A stretch of 64,000 bases of DNA from Hygrocybe punicea (taxonomy: Eukaryota; Basidiomycota; Agaricomycetes; Agaricales; Hygrophoraceae): positions 4,464,001 to 4,528,000 of the forward strand of contig OY744472.1 of the NCBI GenBank assembly GCA_963556145.1. The letters run 5' to 3'. Positions 35,244-46,817 of this stretch are shown piece after piece (positions within the stretch are counted from its first letter, which is position 1; each line of letters opens with the position of its first letter). Under the pieces are notes generated by a model, which saw only the letters and a list, made by a program, of their open reading frames with translations, ran no database searches and had not been told where the DNA came from. The position numbers were made by a program, and so were the translations under genes.

Positions 35244-36587
35244 CTATGCGGACGGCCCTTCGCCATTTCCCTGGCCATCGTTGAGCTCGTTCGGGTAGTT
35301 GTAGGTTCTGTACGGTTCCTCGTAATTGTCGTATCCGTAGTGGTGATCATGATATCCGTGGCCGACGAAGTTTACGTTTTGGGGGAGGTAACGTTCCTTT
35401 GCTGCTTCACGGCTTATGCGACTGGCGATGCAGCGCCATGTTCGTTCCTGATTGGGGATTGGGATACGGGGGCAATCAGGGTCTCCAGTTCAGTGACCTG
35501 CTCTGCCACAGTCCCAGCACTCGCACGATCCAAGAGGCGCTGTTCCGGGTGTTAATGGGAATGGGTGGAGCTCGTCAGGATGGCCGTTGGGGTTTGCGCA
35601 GTTCCATGCGATTACTTGTGTGTTATATGCAGCGTGGCCGGCTTCGGTGTTGGGGTGGTGCGGGAGGTTGATGTTTCGTAAGTCGTGGTGCCTTGTGGTA
35701 AAGGGGCGGCCTGCGGTGCTAGTTGTGAATGGAGGGCTGGGCGTTTGTCTTCCCATGCCTAGGGCTCCTATGCCCGTGCCTCTGTAGGGTCGAATGGTAG
35801 ATCCCCTTCCTCCAAACAGGTTCCCACGGCCGCCTGCGTCTCCTCCAAAGGGGTCGAACGTGGGGGCTCGTGTAGTGTGTGGTTGGAAGCTTTGGGGGCT
35901 GGTGTATGGTCGGGGACCTGCGTTTGAGTGGATGTGGGTGCTGGCAAACGAGTCGCGGAGGGTCTTGGTTGGTGAGTTCCCTACTCGTGCTAGTCTGGCA
36001 GTCTCCTCATTTCTTTTGTGTTTGTCTACTGTCTCCTGGACGTAGATGACGTCGATGGTGCGTACCGTTTCCGCGAGCTCTTTGTAGTCTGCACAGGGTT
36101 TGTCTCGAATGAGGTCGCGAATGGGTTCCAGTAGTGCGTCGAACACGTCCTGTAACAAGAGTCCTTCTTTGTCCTCTGCATCGCGTACTTTTGCCGCTAA
36201 CCCGTTTGCCCATTTTACATGGGTCCATACGTCTTTTGATCCTGTTGTTTTTGTTTTTGTACCTAATTCTCCCGCTGTAATGGTCCAGTCTTTAAGGGCT
36301 CGGACTTGTTCGAGTTTGGAGGGTTTGGGCACGGCGTTTTTGGGCCACTCCTTGTCGAACGCTTCGACGAGTTTGTCCCAGTCCTTTTTGGTGTCGTCCG
36401 GTAGTTCGTCGTACCATAGATCAGCGGTTCCTCCGTAGTCGAGATTATTGCGGAAGCATTCGATCTTCTTTTTATCCGTGTTGTACTCTTTGTCTTCGAT
36501 TTTGATATTGATTTCGCGAAGGAACTGGCCCGGTGCCATTTTTTCATCAGGGCCGCCGTCCCAGCGCAGGGCTCTGGACTTGGTCAT
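35244..36587 (-). pseudogene. Gypsy gag with a stop inside the zinc knuckle
   Basis: The frame from 36587 reads a retrotransposon Gag core (NNLDYGGTADLWYDELPDDT; WDKLVEAFDKEWP), a Gly/Pro/Arg-rich linker and a CCHC-type knuckle CWDCGRAGH followed directly by TGA (35490-35492). The same frame continues TGDPDCPRIPIPNQERTW to a TAG at 35244-35246. The TGA therefore sits in the knuckle between its His and last Cys, most simply a CGA to TGA change. Pol begins 84 nt further on in another frame, so pol expression would need frameshifting or reinitiation. Confidence 0.8.
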
Positions 36588-37001
36588 GGTGATTTGGCGG
36601 TTTTGTACTGGCGTTGGGTTGTTTTGGATGTCGGGTAGTTGTGGTGCTGGTGATGTTGGTGGTGTGTTCGGTTGACTTTGCTCTGGGGTTCTTGGGTTAC
36701 TAGAGAGATCTGTGACGGACGATTCGGAAGATGTTGTTGTCGGTGGTGAGCTTGGTTGGGATGGAGTGTATCGGCCGCGGTTGTCTCTGAGTTGGGTTAA
36801 CGTTTTTCATTGGTTTTGTGCGGAGCGGTATGGGTGTAGTGAAGACGTCGTGGGGAAATTGGTGGCTGGTGAGGGTGTTTTGTACTGTACTAGTATCGGT
36901 TCTAGTTCCTGGTTCTTTGTTCGTAGTTCTTTGCTCAGGTTCTGAAACGTCTCGCACTGGTACTGGTTTTGGTTCTGGGTACGTGTTTGGCTAGGGTTCG
37001 A

Positions 37002-37019
37002 ATGTCGCTCTCATCACCA
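37002..37019 (-). promoter_or_regulatory. Candidate primer-binding site of the Gypsy element
   Basis: Three bases inside the 5' LTR, the plus strand ends in CTCTCATCACCA, preceded by GGTTCGAATGTCG. This looks like a tRNA T-loop, acceptor strand and CCA end, so the minus strand is complementary to a tRNA 3' end. I cannot name the tRNA. Confidence 0.55.
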
Positions 37020-37022
37020 CGT

Positions 37023-37178
37023 TGGAGTGGTACCGAGGACGCTCAAGGGATCACTACGGAATTGGGGTCTGGATGGGATGATGGAATGGGATGACTCTCG
37101 CTACAACAGGAAATGACTACATAAGGAGATCCAACCGTGGGACCTGGGTCACGTGACGGCCCAGGTACAACTACTACA
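37023..37178 (-). repeat. 5' LTR of the Ty3/Gypsy element
   Basis: It is 156 bp and nearly identical to 30585-30740. On the minus strand it precedes the primer-binding-like site and gag. Confidence 0.9.
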
Positions 37179-38201
37179 ACGTGGGGAAAACAGAGTTCTT
37201 GATGTCATAGAACTTGACAGTAGGGCAGGGGTTTGAGTGTAAACGTGCCTTTCCCAGATATTAATACACTTGATGAAGTGCAGCAATCAATGACTCACCT
37301 TGCATTCAGTCCGATAGTATTGTCCCACCGGTGTCATGGCAACCATAGTATTGACATGCAATTTACTTCACAGTGCTGGGGTTATCCATGTGAATGCTGA
37401 AATGGTGTAGAGGGCAGGGTCCCTCTATACACGACATATACGACACAACCTGAATCCACACAAAGACCTATAACGAACCCGATTGAAATACATACCAAAA
37501 TCCACCAAACCCGGATCTGGACCCGATCTGCAACACAGTGCGACACTCAACCCGATTGTATACATTCTCATCGCGACGATCATCAACACCGGTTCACTCC
37601 TATACTACAGTTCCGATCACGTTTTGTAGAGACACTGATCGGGTTGATATGTTTCAGTAGATTTGATGTTTACCGCCTCTTCTCCTAACTAGCCTGTGCA
37701 GAACATCGCCTTGTTTAAGTACTATAAAATGTAGAGATAGTTGTACCAATAATACAAGTTGACTCTTCACCCCAAAACACACAGAAATCATTCGTACTAA
37801 GTCTCTCATCACTTTCTGTTATCCCGTAACAAACCCGCCCCTTTTACTATATCTACAAACTCTCCGTCAACCCACGACCCAACCGGATCCGATTCCCAAA
37901 TCAATCCGGAAACCAACCCGACCAATCGGATAGGTCCAATCCTCTCCGGTTCTCACTTACATGACCTCAGATTCCCTACTTGCCACTCCTTTGATCACTT
38001 CTACTAGCTGATCACCCTTCGTAGTAGATTCCCATTCGGATCTACAACCTCACTCGCCATCACAACAGTATGCTCACGTCAAATCTTCTGGTGAAGGGAT
38101 CAGTTCGGCATGAGGTGGCATCAAGAATACTGGGACTCTTGGAGAAGATTTCGGCATGGGGGAGGAAGACAGGGGGGGTAGATGTTGGAGGGGTAGGGAA
38201 T
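37179..38201. other. Intergenic, possible LTR remnant
   Basis: No gene is seen. The stretch 37627-37829 runs from TGTAGAGACACTG to CCCGTAACA, contains TATAAA-like sequence near 37722 and resembles a solo LTR, but I found no target duplication. ACCCGATT-like words recur from 37470 to 37940. Confidence 0.35.
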
Positions 38202-39236
38202 TTACAGTCGTTTGTAGTGAGCTTGACACTGGTGGGAAATTTTTTGATCAATTAAAAATAAAATGGACTTAGTGAAAATTTCTGTACTCTACCTTGTATC
38301 TCATGAAGTACTGTGGGGACTGGCAACGCCACTACCAAAAGTGTCTAGTGGCTGTACAGTGAAATCACCCATGAAAACGCCACAGCTAATAACTCTTTGT
38401 ACAGTTCAAATTTCAGCTAGCATTGTGAAGAGAACTTGTAGATATAAGTGATGTATGAAAATTGTTCGGAACTGAATTTTTTTAAACCCTCCCAACTTTT
38501 CACTATGAGGCATTTTGTGAGGGCTCCACTTTTCATTAGAATTGCATTTTCAAGTGGATTTGTTGATTAAAAAATACCAGAATGTTTTATGTGAGGCTAG
38601 ACATGCTTTAAACTGTATCCATAATTTTTTTGAAAATTTTGACTGTGTATTGCTTGCAATACATTGATTTTACAATAATGTGTTTTTGTGTTGCAGACTG
38701 TGTATTTGGCACTTTCCCCAGATACACAAGACTAAGGACACTAAAAAGAATTTTGTTCCGAACAATTTTTGCATCTTGTTTTTATCTACCAGTTCTTCTC
38801 TTACTTCAAACTGAAATCTGAGCTTGCTGAAGAGTTATAAGCTTTTCTATCCAGAGGTCACATGCTGGACACTTTTGGTAGTGGCATTGCCAGTCCCCAA
38901 GTACTGCATGGATTAACATGGTTACAAAGGGAAAGTTGTACTATTTCTTAAGGGCTATCTACTGCTATCATTACATTTGGACTATATTTTGTATTTGGTG
39001 ACTTGTGGATGAAAAAAAAGGTAAACCAGTACTTTTTGACACCCAAAACGATATTGTCAAATTATGGCATCAGATGAACTCCTATGAAAAAATTTGTAGG
39101 GAGAAATTTGTTCATTTTTTCAAGGGCTAAAAGTACATATACCGTGTTTTTCTTTATTTTTGTCCTTTGAGCTCATAATCATGAGTCTTGTGGCATTTCA
39201 ACCCCAGTGAAAAGTCCGAAGGTTAAGAAAGATTTA
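38202..39236 (+). mobile_element. Small repeat element, copy 1, carrying a nested MITE
   Basis: The sequence from TTACAGTCGTTTGTAG to GGTTAAGAAAGATTTA recurs in inverted orientation at 45571-46817, where it abuts a Helitron helicase remnant. Both copies contain different insertions. Without the inserts the common element is about 440 bp. Class is undetermined. Confidence 0.7.
38314..38898. mobile_element. Nested inverted-repeat element with 7-8 bp target duplication
   Basis: The element runs from TGGGGACTGGCAACGCCACT to the inverse (AGTGGCATTGCCAGTCCCC). It is flanked by AAGTACTG on both sides (38306-38313, 38899-38906), and the uninterrupted copy at 46700-46715 (inverted) has a single site. 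The TIR is about 31 bp. Duplication length fits a hAT-like non-autonomous element. Confidence 0.75.
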
Positions 39237-39429
39237 TATATGATAAGTCCTTTTATATCGATTTGTAAGTGATAAGATCTAGCAACATTATATCAACAAC
39301 GACTTCGTCGACATTCCTTGTGTTCGTTTCGACTGAAAACAACATTTTCATGTGGTAAGTACATGTCTCTCAAGTTTGTACCTATAAAATAAAGTGTCGA
39401 AACAACAGTCACAACGAACCGCTGTAAAG

Positions 39430-42400
39430 ATGTCAACACAGCGCAACTACTACTGCGACTGTGTTCGATACTGTGGCACCCTGCAGATGGTGTCCCGGAG
39501 GACGTACTTTGCACATGCTCAATATTGTAGGGTTCGACTTCGCACAGCTCTCGATGAGTATCTTGCCCAGCAGGACCCTGGGCCCGAACCTACAACAAGT
39601 CACCATCTCGCTGAGCCAGGACATGGCGCTTGCCTGGACGTCGACGCCGATCGAGACGAATTAGAACTGGGAGATGTTCTTATTGAAGGAGTTAATGAGA
39701 ATCATGGGAATGAAGATGCTGATGAGGATATCTATGTCGACAACAATGTCCAACCCAACTATATCCCAATCCCCCATCCTCTTCACGACAATCCTGGTGT
39801 TGAACCAAATCCTGATGATATTATCATGGTAGGTAGTTGTGTATTAATTGATGAAAATTCACTGATATCAACCCTTTTCTCAGCTGGAACCTCAGGATGT
39901 GGTACACGACCACGGCTGTCTTGCGGATGCACCTGTATCTCTCGACAATCCACCTCTCCCTGATCTTCCTCTTGCAAACCAGGATCTTCAGCCTACTGTC
40001 GAGGATGCCACCTTGGACGACCTCAAGATCTCTCTTGCTTTCATCAATCTAATACGTTCCGCTACACTTGACAATGGTGATCTCGACCCCGACACAATCC
40101 ACCGACTGCGAAATCCTGAGCAAGGACCACCTGATGTGGATGACCCCAACTTAATTCTCGCCATCAAAATATATTTAGCGACCACCAAAGCCTCGCAAGA
40201 CACATATACAGAAGTCAGACAAGCCATATCTGAGCGCTTCGAAGACTGTGAGTTCCTCTCAATAGATCGCTTGAAACGCAAGATCACTGGGATCACTGGG
40301 ATCATCCCAATAGTCCATGATATGTGCATCAACTCTTGTGTTGGGTACACCGGCCCTTTTTCTGAACTAACTCACTGTCCTACATGTGGTATGCTGCGTT
40401 ACGATCCACTCAAATTTAATGCCAGCAATGGCGAGATCCGCATTCCCCAACAAACCTTTTGCACGATCCCATTGGGACCGCAAATCCAGGCATTATGGCA
40501 AAGCAAGGAGAGTGCTACAGCTATGCGATACCGCTCCACTCGTACATGGCAACTTCTTGATGAAATCCGAGCTAAAGGAGGTGTCCTGGATGTATATGAA
40601 GATTTTTTATCAGGCTCAGAGTACCTCGACGCGTTCTCCAAAGGTCGGATCAACGACCACGACACCGCCCTTCTTTTCTCAGTCGATGGTGCCCAACTAT
40701 TTGAGAGCAAAGGATCTACTTGTTGGGTATCCATATGGGTCGTTTTCGACATTGCTCCCGATGGCAGATACAAGGTTGCTCGAGTATCTCCCGCTAGCTT
40801 CATTCCTGGACCCAATCCACCCAAGATTTTTGATTCATTCGTTTACCCCAGTCTCCATCACATCTCCGCGCTACAGCATGAAGGCTTCTCCATTTGGGAC
40901 GCAAACGATGGGATTGTTCATGAATCTCGCCCTTTCTTTGTCATTGGTGCCGCAGATGGCCCAGGTGCAACCCATCTTCATGGCCTCACAGGCCATCAAG
41001 GTTACTACTCATGCCGATTGTATTGTCCCATCAAAGGACGCCGAGTTCCAGGTGACAACACTTATTATCCTGCTCATCTCAAGCCTGCCGATTACATCCT
41101 CGAGGGTTGTGACCATGACGATTACCCCTTTCATCGAATGCCCATTTGCCCACCAGGTGAATATCTACAGAATCTCCGCCATCTTGTCACATCGGCAAAC
41201 AAAACGCAATACGAACACCGACGCAAGGAAACCGGTATTGTCAAGCCCAGCATCTTAGCTGGCTTACATCCTGAACGTACGCTTCCTCTCCCTGGATGTT
41301 GTGGGGGCGATCTCATGCACCTTGTTGCATTCAACATCACGGATCTAAACCTCTCACTCTGGCGTGGGACTGCTGTTTGCAAACCAGGTGATAACAAGGC
41401 GATGTGGGATTGGGCCATGCTACAAGGTGACATTTGGCAGGAACATGGAGCGGCAGTTGCTGGGATGACACCCTACCTCCCCGGATCATTTGACGTACCA
41501 CCGAGAAATCCCGCTGAGAAAATCTCTAGCGGATACAAAGCCTGGGAGTATTTGACATATATGTTCATCTTAGGTCCTGGTCTTCTTTATGGTGTCCTCC
41601 CCAACCCTTATTTCCAAAACTACTGCAAACTTGTCCTCGCTATTCGCATTCTGCACCAATGCAGGAGGAACTCAAGCAAGCACACGACCTGTTAATTGAA
41701 TATGTCAGGGAATTCGAGGAGATTTATTGTCAAAGGCAGACTAATCGCATCCATTTTTGTCGACCAGCCTTGCACGGTGTCTTGCATCTCGCACATGAAG
41801 TTGCTCGGCTTGGACCCCCATCCTATTACACTCAGTGGACAATGGAACGCACTATCGGAAACCTGACAGAAGAAATGAAGCAACCATCGAAACTCTACAC
41901 CAACTTGGCCCAACGAGGTATTCGTCGTGCACAAGTAAATGCACTGAAATCTATGATACCTGGACTTGAAAGAACGCAAGGGACTCCTCGTGGCTCACAA
42001 GATGTTGGAAACGGTTACATCCTCCTTCGTGCAAAGGACGAGACCATGCAAACCCTGCGTGGAGCTGCCAGAGCTGCAATCCATGCATATATGGAAGAGG
42101 CTACTGGTGAGGATTTGGCTGAATGGAATCCAAGGGTATTTCGATGGGCACGACTCCGCCTCCCTACAGGACAGATTTCACGATCGGCTTGGAAAGAAAA
42201 ATTGAAAGGGCTTGAGCATGTACGCATGTCTCGCAACGTCAAGGTAATTCACAATTCTATACTCATGCTAATATACTCACGCTGTCTCCAGATTGTACTC
42301 AACGATACTTTGAATTATGCCGAGACTCAATTTTTCTTTCAGGCCACTATTCACAACGAAATCAAGTCACTGGCTTTAGTATCAACATATTCTGCACCAG

Positions 42401-42603
42401 ACATTCGACTATTGCGCGAATCATGCAACACCATCTGGGCTTGTCAATATCAGGTGCAGGAAGGGTTGAGAGTAATTGATGTAACCGACATCCATGCAGT
42501 CGTTGCTATCGCACCTCTCCCTCAAAACAATTCCTTGTTTTTCACAGCCGAGAAGTTAGGGTTGGATGTGGCGGTTTTGGGTGGCATTGAGGAAGATCCA
42601 TGA
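39430..42603 (+). pseudogene. EnSpm/CACTA-like (Tnp2-type) transposase, frameshifted
   Basis: Exon 1 (39430-39828) encodes an N-terminal zinc-like region (NYYCDCVRYCGTLQMVSRRT). Exon 2 from 39884 encodes the transposase core typical of fungal EnSpm-like elements: HDMCINSCVGYTGPF, THCPTCGMLRYDP, IPLGPQIQALWQSKESATAM, ALLFSVDGAQLFESKGSTCW, GLTGHQGYYSCRLYCP, GCCGGDLMHLVAFNITDLNL. At about 41660-41680 the frame shifts after LAIRILHQ and continues as EELKQAHDLLIEYVREFEEI, LAHEVARLGPPSYYTQWTME. A last intron (42244-42291) joins RNVK to IVLNDTLNYAETQFFF, and the stop is at 42601-42603. No good intron explains the shift, so I treat it as a one-base lesion. Neighbouring genes at 42747-45290 belong to the same element. 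Confidence 0.75.
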
Positions 42604-42746
42604 GATTACGGTGATTGTCCTCTGAATGTACTTGTATACACTGTTCAATTGATTGATTTGCTTGGGTACAACTTTGAGAGTAACTAACGTGAACGAGGCT
42701 CGACAAATAGACTGCAAAAATGCTACAAAGTACTGCAAACGATAAC

Positions 42747-43193
42747 CTACACCCTCCTCCGCTTCATCGGCAAAATATTCTCTTTTTCATCTTCATCGGC
42801 ATCGGCATACTTGGGAACTCTTGCCGTTAAAATTCTGTATGAATGTATGGGAGGGTTTTCTTTGCGAGCTCCAGGAATGTAGCGGCAGGGAAGTACAACC
42901 GAAGGCTGGGCACAAATACGATTGGCATCCTCCACGTCCTCGCACTTGATATCAGTGGTGTCGGCATCCTCATTACCATTGTCCACCTTCTCTCGCTTAA
43001 TATCAGTATCATTTGCAGCAGTCCAGATCGATAGAACAAGTGTCTAAAAAGATATTAGCGTTACTGGACTTGAAAACATTGATCTTACCATTCTGCCAGG
43101 ATGCTTCACATCAAAAGTAATAGTGTACTTCTTCCAATCAAGGGAGAGATCATCAAGTTCGAGGAAGAGAACACGTTCGGCTGGGATAGCCAT
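42747..43193 (-). CDS. Transposon accessory protein (EnSpm-like cassette)
   Basis: Two exons on the minus strand (43193 to 43089, then from about 43043 to 42747) join ITFDVKHPGRM to TLVLSIWTAANDTDIKRE, about 134 residues, ending in a basic MKRRRV. The middle is acidic (NGNEDADTTDIKCEDVEDAN) and the C-terminal end lies in a likely nuclear signal. No domain is recognised. It is transcribed divergently from the gene at 43306, with only ~110 bp between the starts, and lies between two genes typical of Agaricomycete EnSpm-like elements, which suggests a shared promoter and an accessory transposition role. The frame is intact. Confidence 0.55.
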
Positions 43194-43305
43194 GGCTGGG
43201 ACTTCGAGTGTTATACCAATTGGGTCCACGTGACGCCGGTCAGCTTTACCTCTAAGTCTTTTTTCCTACCACGTCTATGACAACCCCTACGACAACATCC
43301 AACCA

Positions 43306-45290
43306 ATGTCTTTCTCTCTTCCTCATCCCAATCAGTATCTTGATGATTCCCCTGAGTTACCACCGACTGTAATTGGATCTGCATCCGACATGCACATTCC
43401 GAATTTCTTGAACCCAACCTCGGTCTACAGCCAGCCTAGTCTTCAAAATCCTTCAAGCAATTCCACTCAAAGACACTCCAGACGTAATAGCCATGTATCG
43501 GAGCAATGGAACAGTTCTCTTTCGTCACATTTGGTACGCATATATCTACTATGTTGTACTGAATAGCGCTAATCCATGCAAAGCAAACCCAGCCTTCCCA
43601 TTCCAATTATCCCTTGCAGTCCTTTTCAGTTGAGAATTTTGATCATGAAAGTCTTCTCCGCAATAAGGTTTATCGAGAACTCTTTTATGAGTATATGTGT
43701 TTGAAGTCGCAATTGGATTGCTCTCGGTAGGTCTTATGTAGTATGATGTCTAGGTACTAACTTTGTTTTAGAGAGGCTTTCCGGACTCTGACAAATTCCA
43801 TACGTTCCGGACCAGACCCTGCTGGCAGCAGGGTTATGGGACCACCAACATCGACTTCCAATTTTGATCCAGATGCATTGTTGAAACCACTATCACAGCA
43901 CAACTATCCGAAACTCAGGTTTTGGCAAAAGCAAGATTGGATCGGGTCGAAGGAGCTGGAGACAACAGAAATTCACAACAAGATGGGGTTACGTGGTAAA
44001 TCTCGAATATCGACTGGTGAAAATGTCTCTTTTGGGTTCGTGGAGGACGAGAATGGACTCACCGTTAACGGGTTTCGCATATCCGAGATCACAAGCGTGA
44101 TGAGAGAGATATGGATGGAGCTCTACGACAGAAACATGGCTCCAGTGACGTGGGGCAAAGGCAGCTCGACTGTGCGAAACTTTTATCGCACGGAGATGTA
44201 CAAGCGGATCCGTGAACTACGCTATTGTGAGAACCATTGGAAGGTTGACTATTTCGCCACAGTGAATTATTCTGGGTGGTATCGCCAACACGTCGTAAAA
44301 GATATCAAGCCCAAGATGGAGGAGGACGCCTCGATGAATTGTGATGACAGTGACGATTATATGCATCTCCCGCAGAAGCGCCTACCGACGAATCCCGCAG
44401 CTCCTCTCAAGAAGTTCAAGAAACTCAAGATACCAATACCCGAAAAACCGCGCAGCAAAACTCCTGACTCTGTCCTCAGCATCTCTACGTCTCCTGGTTC
44501 TATTACACAAGACTTTTCATCAGATTCTACTCCGTCTACTTCTCCCATCAACTCGTCAACTCCTCTTCCATCCGTGCCAAATCCGTCTGCCATATCATCC
44601 AGCTGCGAAAGTTAAGCAGCAGACATGCAACATCCTAAGCTCGACAAAGAAGACAAGGGTATGTCTTAGCCGTATTTTTTTTCATGCACTGACACACAGA
44701 AGAAGGTACACAAAACAAGACAGAGAAGTCGTTGACCATTGCCATTCCAGCAGAAAATGACTTCAAGCTTGTGAATCCTTTGTAAGCACGCTGCGTAGAT
44801 TATATTCTGTTAACTAACTAATCAACTCGTCAAGTGCGTTGGCGCTCGAACACGTCGCAACTCCTTTAAGTTCCTCCACCAGTTCTTCGGCCACGTCCGC
44901 TTCTATACCAGCAAATGACATCAAAGGAAAAGGCAGGGCGAATGTGTCAGGGAAAAAGGGACCTTTGATGGTTCCGACGCAGGCGGCTACACCCAGGTTA
45001 GTCATGTATTATTGACGGCAAATACCACTGACCAAGGTGATTGCAGGAACCTATTCGCCATCGATTACTGTAAGAACCACCGTGTTACGAGACCCGAATT
45101 TGAAGAAGCTTGGCAAGCTCTCGATGCTGCAACAAGAGCTGTGAGTGCTTCTATTATCGGCTGTGTTTGTACCTGCATAACTTACTGTGTCATGTTACAG
45201 CTTTATGAGGAGAAAAGTTTGAAGACGAAGAAAGATATCAAGGATGCGAAGTTGAAAGCAGTGGCGGCAGTGGGGGGAGGCGCAGGATAG
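43306..45290 (+). pseudogene. Second EnSpm-like element protein, one in-frame stop
   Basis: The gene starts at ATG 43306 (MSFSLPHPNQYLDDSPELPP). Exons continue from 43620 (SFSVENFDHESLLRNKVYRE) and from about 43773 (REAFRTLTNSIRSGPD) into a conserved block: YPKLRFWQKQDWIGS, VEDENGLTVNGFRISEITSV, MREIWMELYDRNMAPVTWGK, LRYCENHWKVDYFATVNYSG. A TAA at 44613-44615 interrupts the frame, but the same frame continues (AADMQHPKLDKEDK) and further spliced exons reach RNLFAIDYCKNHRVTRPEFE and EKSLKTKKDIKDAK before TAG at 45290. This ORF is usually paired with Tnp2-type transposases in Agaricomycetes. The stop truncates the C-terminal domain. Confidence 0.7.
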
Positions 45291-45570
45291 TGCAAGCCGG
45301 CGGACACTGAGACGGGGGGAAAGGACTGGGACTGGCATGGGTACTGGCATGGGGAGGGAGCAGTGAGCAGGGGAGCAGGGGAACGGCGAGCAGAACAGGC
45401 TACCGGACCGTAGCAAAACCGGGAGATCGTTTACACTATACAACACTATCGCATTGTTTTCGAATCAAAATGTTACTTGTTTTAAAACTATTTTACATCA
45501 GATATTTCGAGTACAAGTGCAGATTTACTTTAAGATGTGAGTTACAGATATTATTTGATTTTACACAACG

Positions 45571-46817
45571 TAAATCTTTCTTAACCTTCGGACTTTTCAC
45601 TGGGTTTCAACCCTAATGTGGACAAACATAGTACAGATGAAATATTGCCTCAAAGGACAAAAATAAAGAAAAACACGGTATATGTACTTTTAGCCCTTGA
45701 AAAAATGAACAAATTTCTCCCTACAAATTTTTTCATAGGAGTTCATCTGATGCCATAATTTGACAATATCGTTTTGGGTGTCAAAAAGTACTGGTTTACC
45801 TTTTTTTTCATCCACAAGTCACCAAATACAAAATATAGTCCAAATGTAATGATAGCAGTAGATAGCCCTTACAGCTGATTTCAGAAACATGCAGAAAAGT
45901 TGAAAAAAGATTTGAGGTGTAAAAATTTTGGACTTGGTGAGATTTCTCTTGTATCTCATGGAATACTGCATGGATTGAGATGATTATAGAGGGAAAGTTG
46001 TACTATTTCTTAAGGGCTTTCTACTCCTGTAATTACATTTGGATAATATTTGGTGTATGGCGAGTTGTAGATGAAATAACAGGGAAACCAGCACTTTTTG
46101 AGACCCAAAATGATATTGTCAAATTATGGCATCAAATGAGCTCCTATGAACAAGATTGTGGGGAGAAAATTGTTCATTTTTTCAAGGGCTACAAGTACAT
46201 ATACCGTGTTTTTCTTGATTTTGTGTTTTGAGCCAATATTACATCTGTACTATTTTTGATTGCATTGAGATCAAAATACCACAAGAATTATAAATATGGG
46301 CTCAAAACACAAAAATAAAGAAAAACACGGTATATGCGCTTGTAGCCCTTGAAAAAATGAACACTTTTCTCCCCACAATCTTGTTCATAGGAGCTCATTT
46401 GATGCCATAATTTGACAATATCATTTTGGGTCTCAAAAAGTGCTGGTTTCCCTGTTATTTCATCTACAACTCGCCATACACCAAATATTATCCAAATGTA
46501 ATTACAGGAGTAGAAAGCCCTTAAGAAATAGTACAACTTTCCCTCTATAATCATCTCAATCCATGCAGTATTCCATGAGATACAAGAGAAATCTCACCAA
46601 GTCCAAAATTTTTACACCTTAAATCTTTTTTCAACTTTTCCACATGTTTATGAAATCAGCTGTAAGAAATAGTACAACTTTCCCTCTGTAACCATGTTAA
46701 TCCATGCAGTACTTCATGAGATACAAGGTAGAGCACAGAAATTTTCACTAAGTCCATTTTATTTTAATTGATCAAAAAATTTCCCACCAGTGTCAAGCTC
46801 ACTACAAACGACTGTAA
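45571..46817 (-). mobile_element. Small repeat element, copy 2 (inverted), carrying a palindromic insert
   Basis: This is the inverse of the element at 38202-39236. It shares both ends and is interrupted by the palindrome at 45872-46662. Confidence 0.7.
45872..46662. mobile_element. Large palindromic MITE with TA target duplication
   Basis: Two arms of about 370 bp (45872-46235 and 46287-46662) are inverted copies separated by ~50 bp. Ends are CAGCTGATTTC and GAAATCAGCTG. TA flanks both ends, and the uninterrupted repeat copy reads CCCTTAAGAAAT at this site. This fits a Tc1/mariner-type non-autonomous element. Each arm encodes the same 80-residue open frame (FFLRAFYSCNYIWIIFGVWR), one per strand. 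Confidence 0.8.

Larger units (their letters stand above)
30585..37178 (-). mobile_element. Ty3/Gypsy LTR retrotransposon, full length, lightly damaged
   Basis: On the minus strand the order is 5' LTR (37178-37023), a primer-binding-like site, gag, pol with protease, reverse transcriptase, RNase H and integrase in Ty3/Gypsy order, a purine-rich tract (AAAGAGGAGGGGGG) and the 3' LTR (30740-30585). The 156-bp LTRs start TGTAGTAG and end ACTCCA on that strand and differ at about two positions, so the insertion is recent. ACGT flanks both outer edges and may be a 4-bp target duplication. Gag and pol each contain one in-frame TGA. Confidence 0.9.
39430..45290 (+). mobile_element. EnSpm/CACTA-like transposon, three-gene cassette
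   Basis: The transposase, a divergent accessory gene and a second plus-strand gene lie in a compact order typical of these fungal elements. Terminal inverted repeats were not identified, so these coordinates give the coding span only. Confidence 0.65.

Noticed and set aside
36991..37019. Possible tRNA gene from a GGTTCGAAT...CCA motif
   Set aside because: There is no A-box, D-arm or acceptor partner upstream; the position beside the LTR fits a primer-binding site.
37627..37829. Candidate solo LTR
   Set aside because: It has TG/CA-like limits and a TATA motif but no target duplication and no second copy in the window; kept only as a note.
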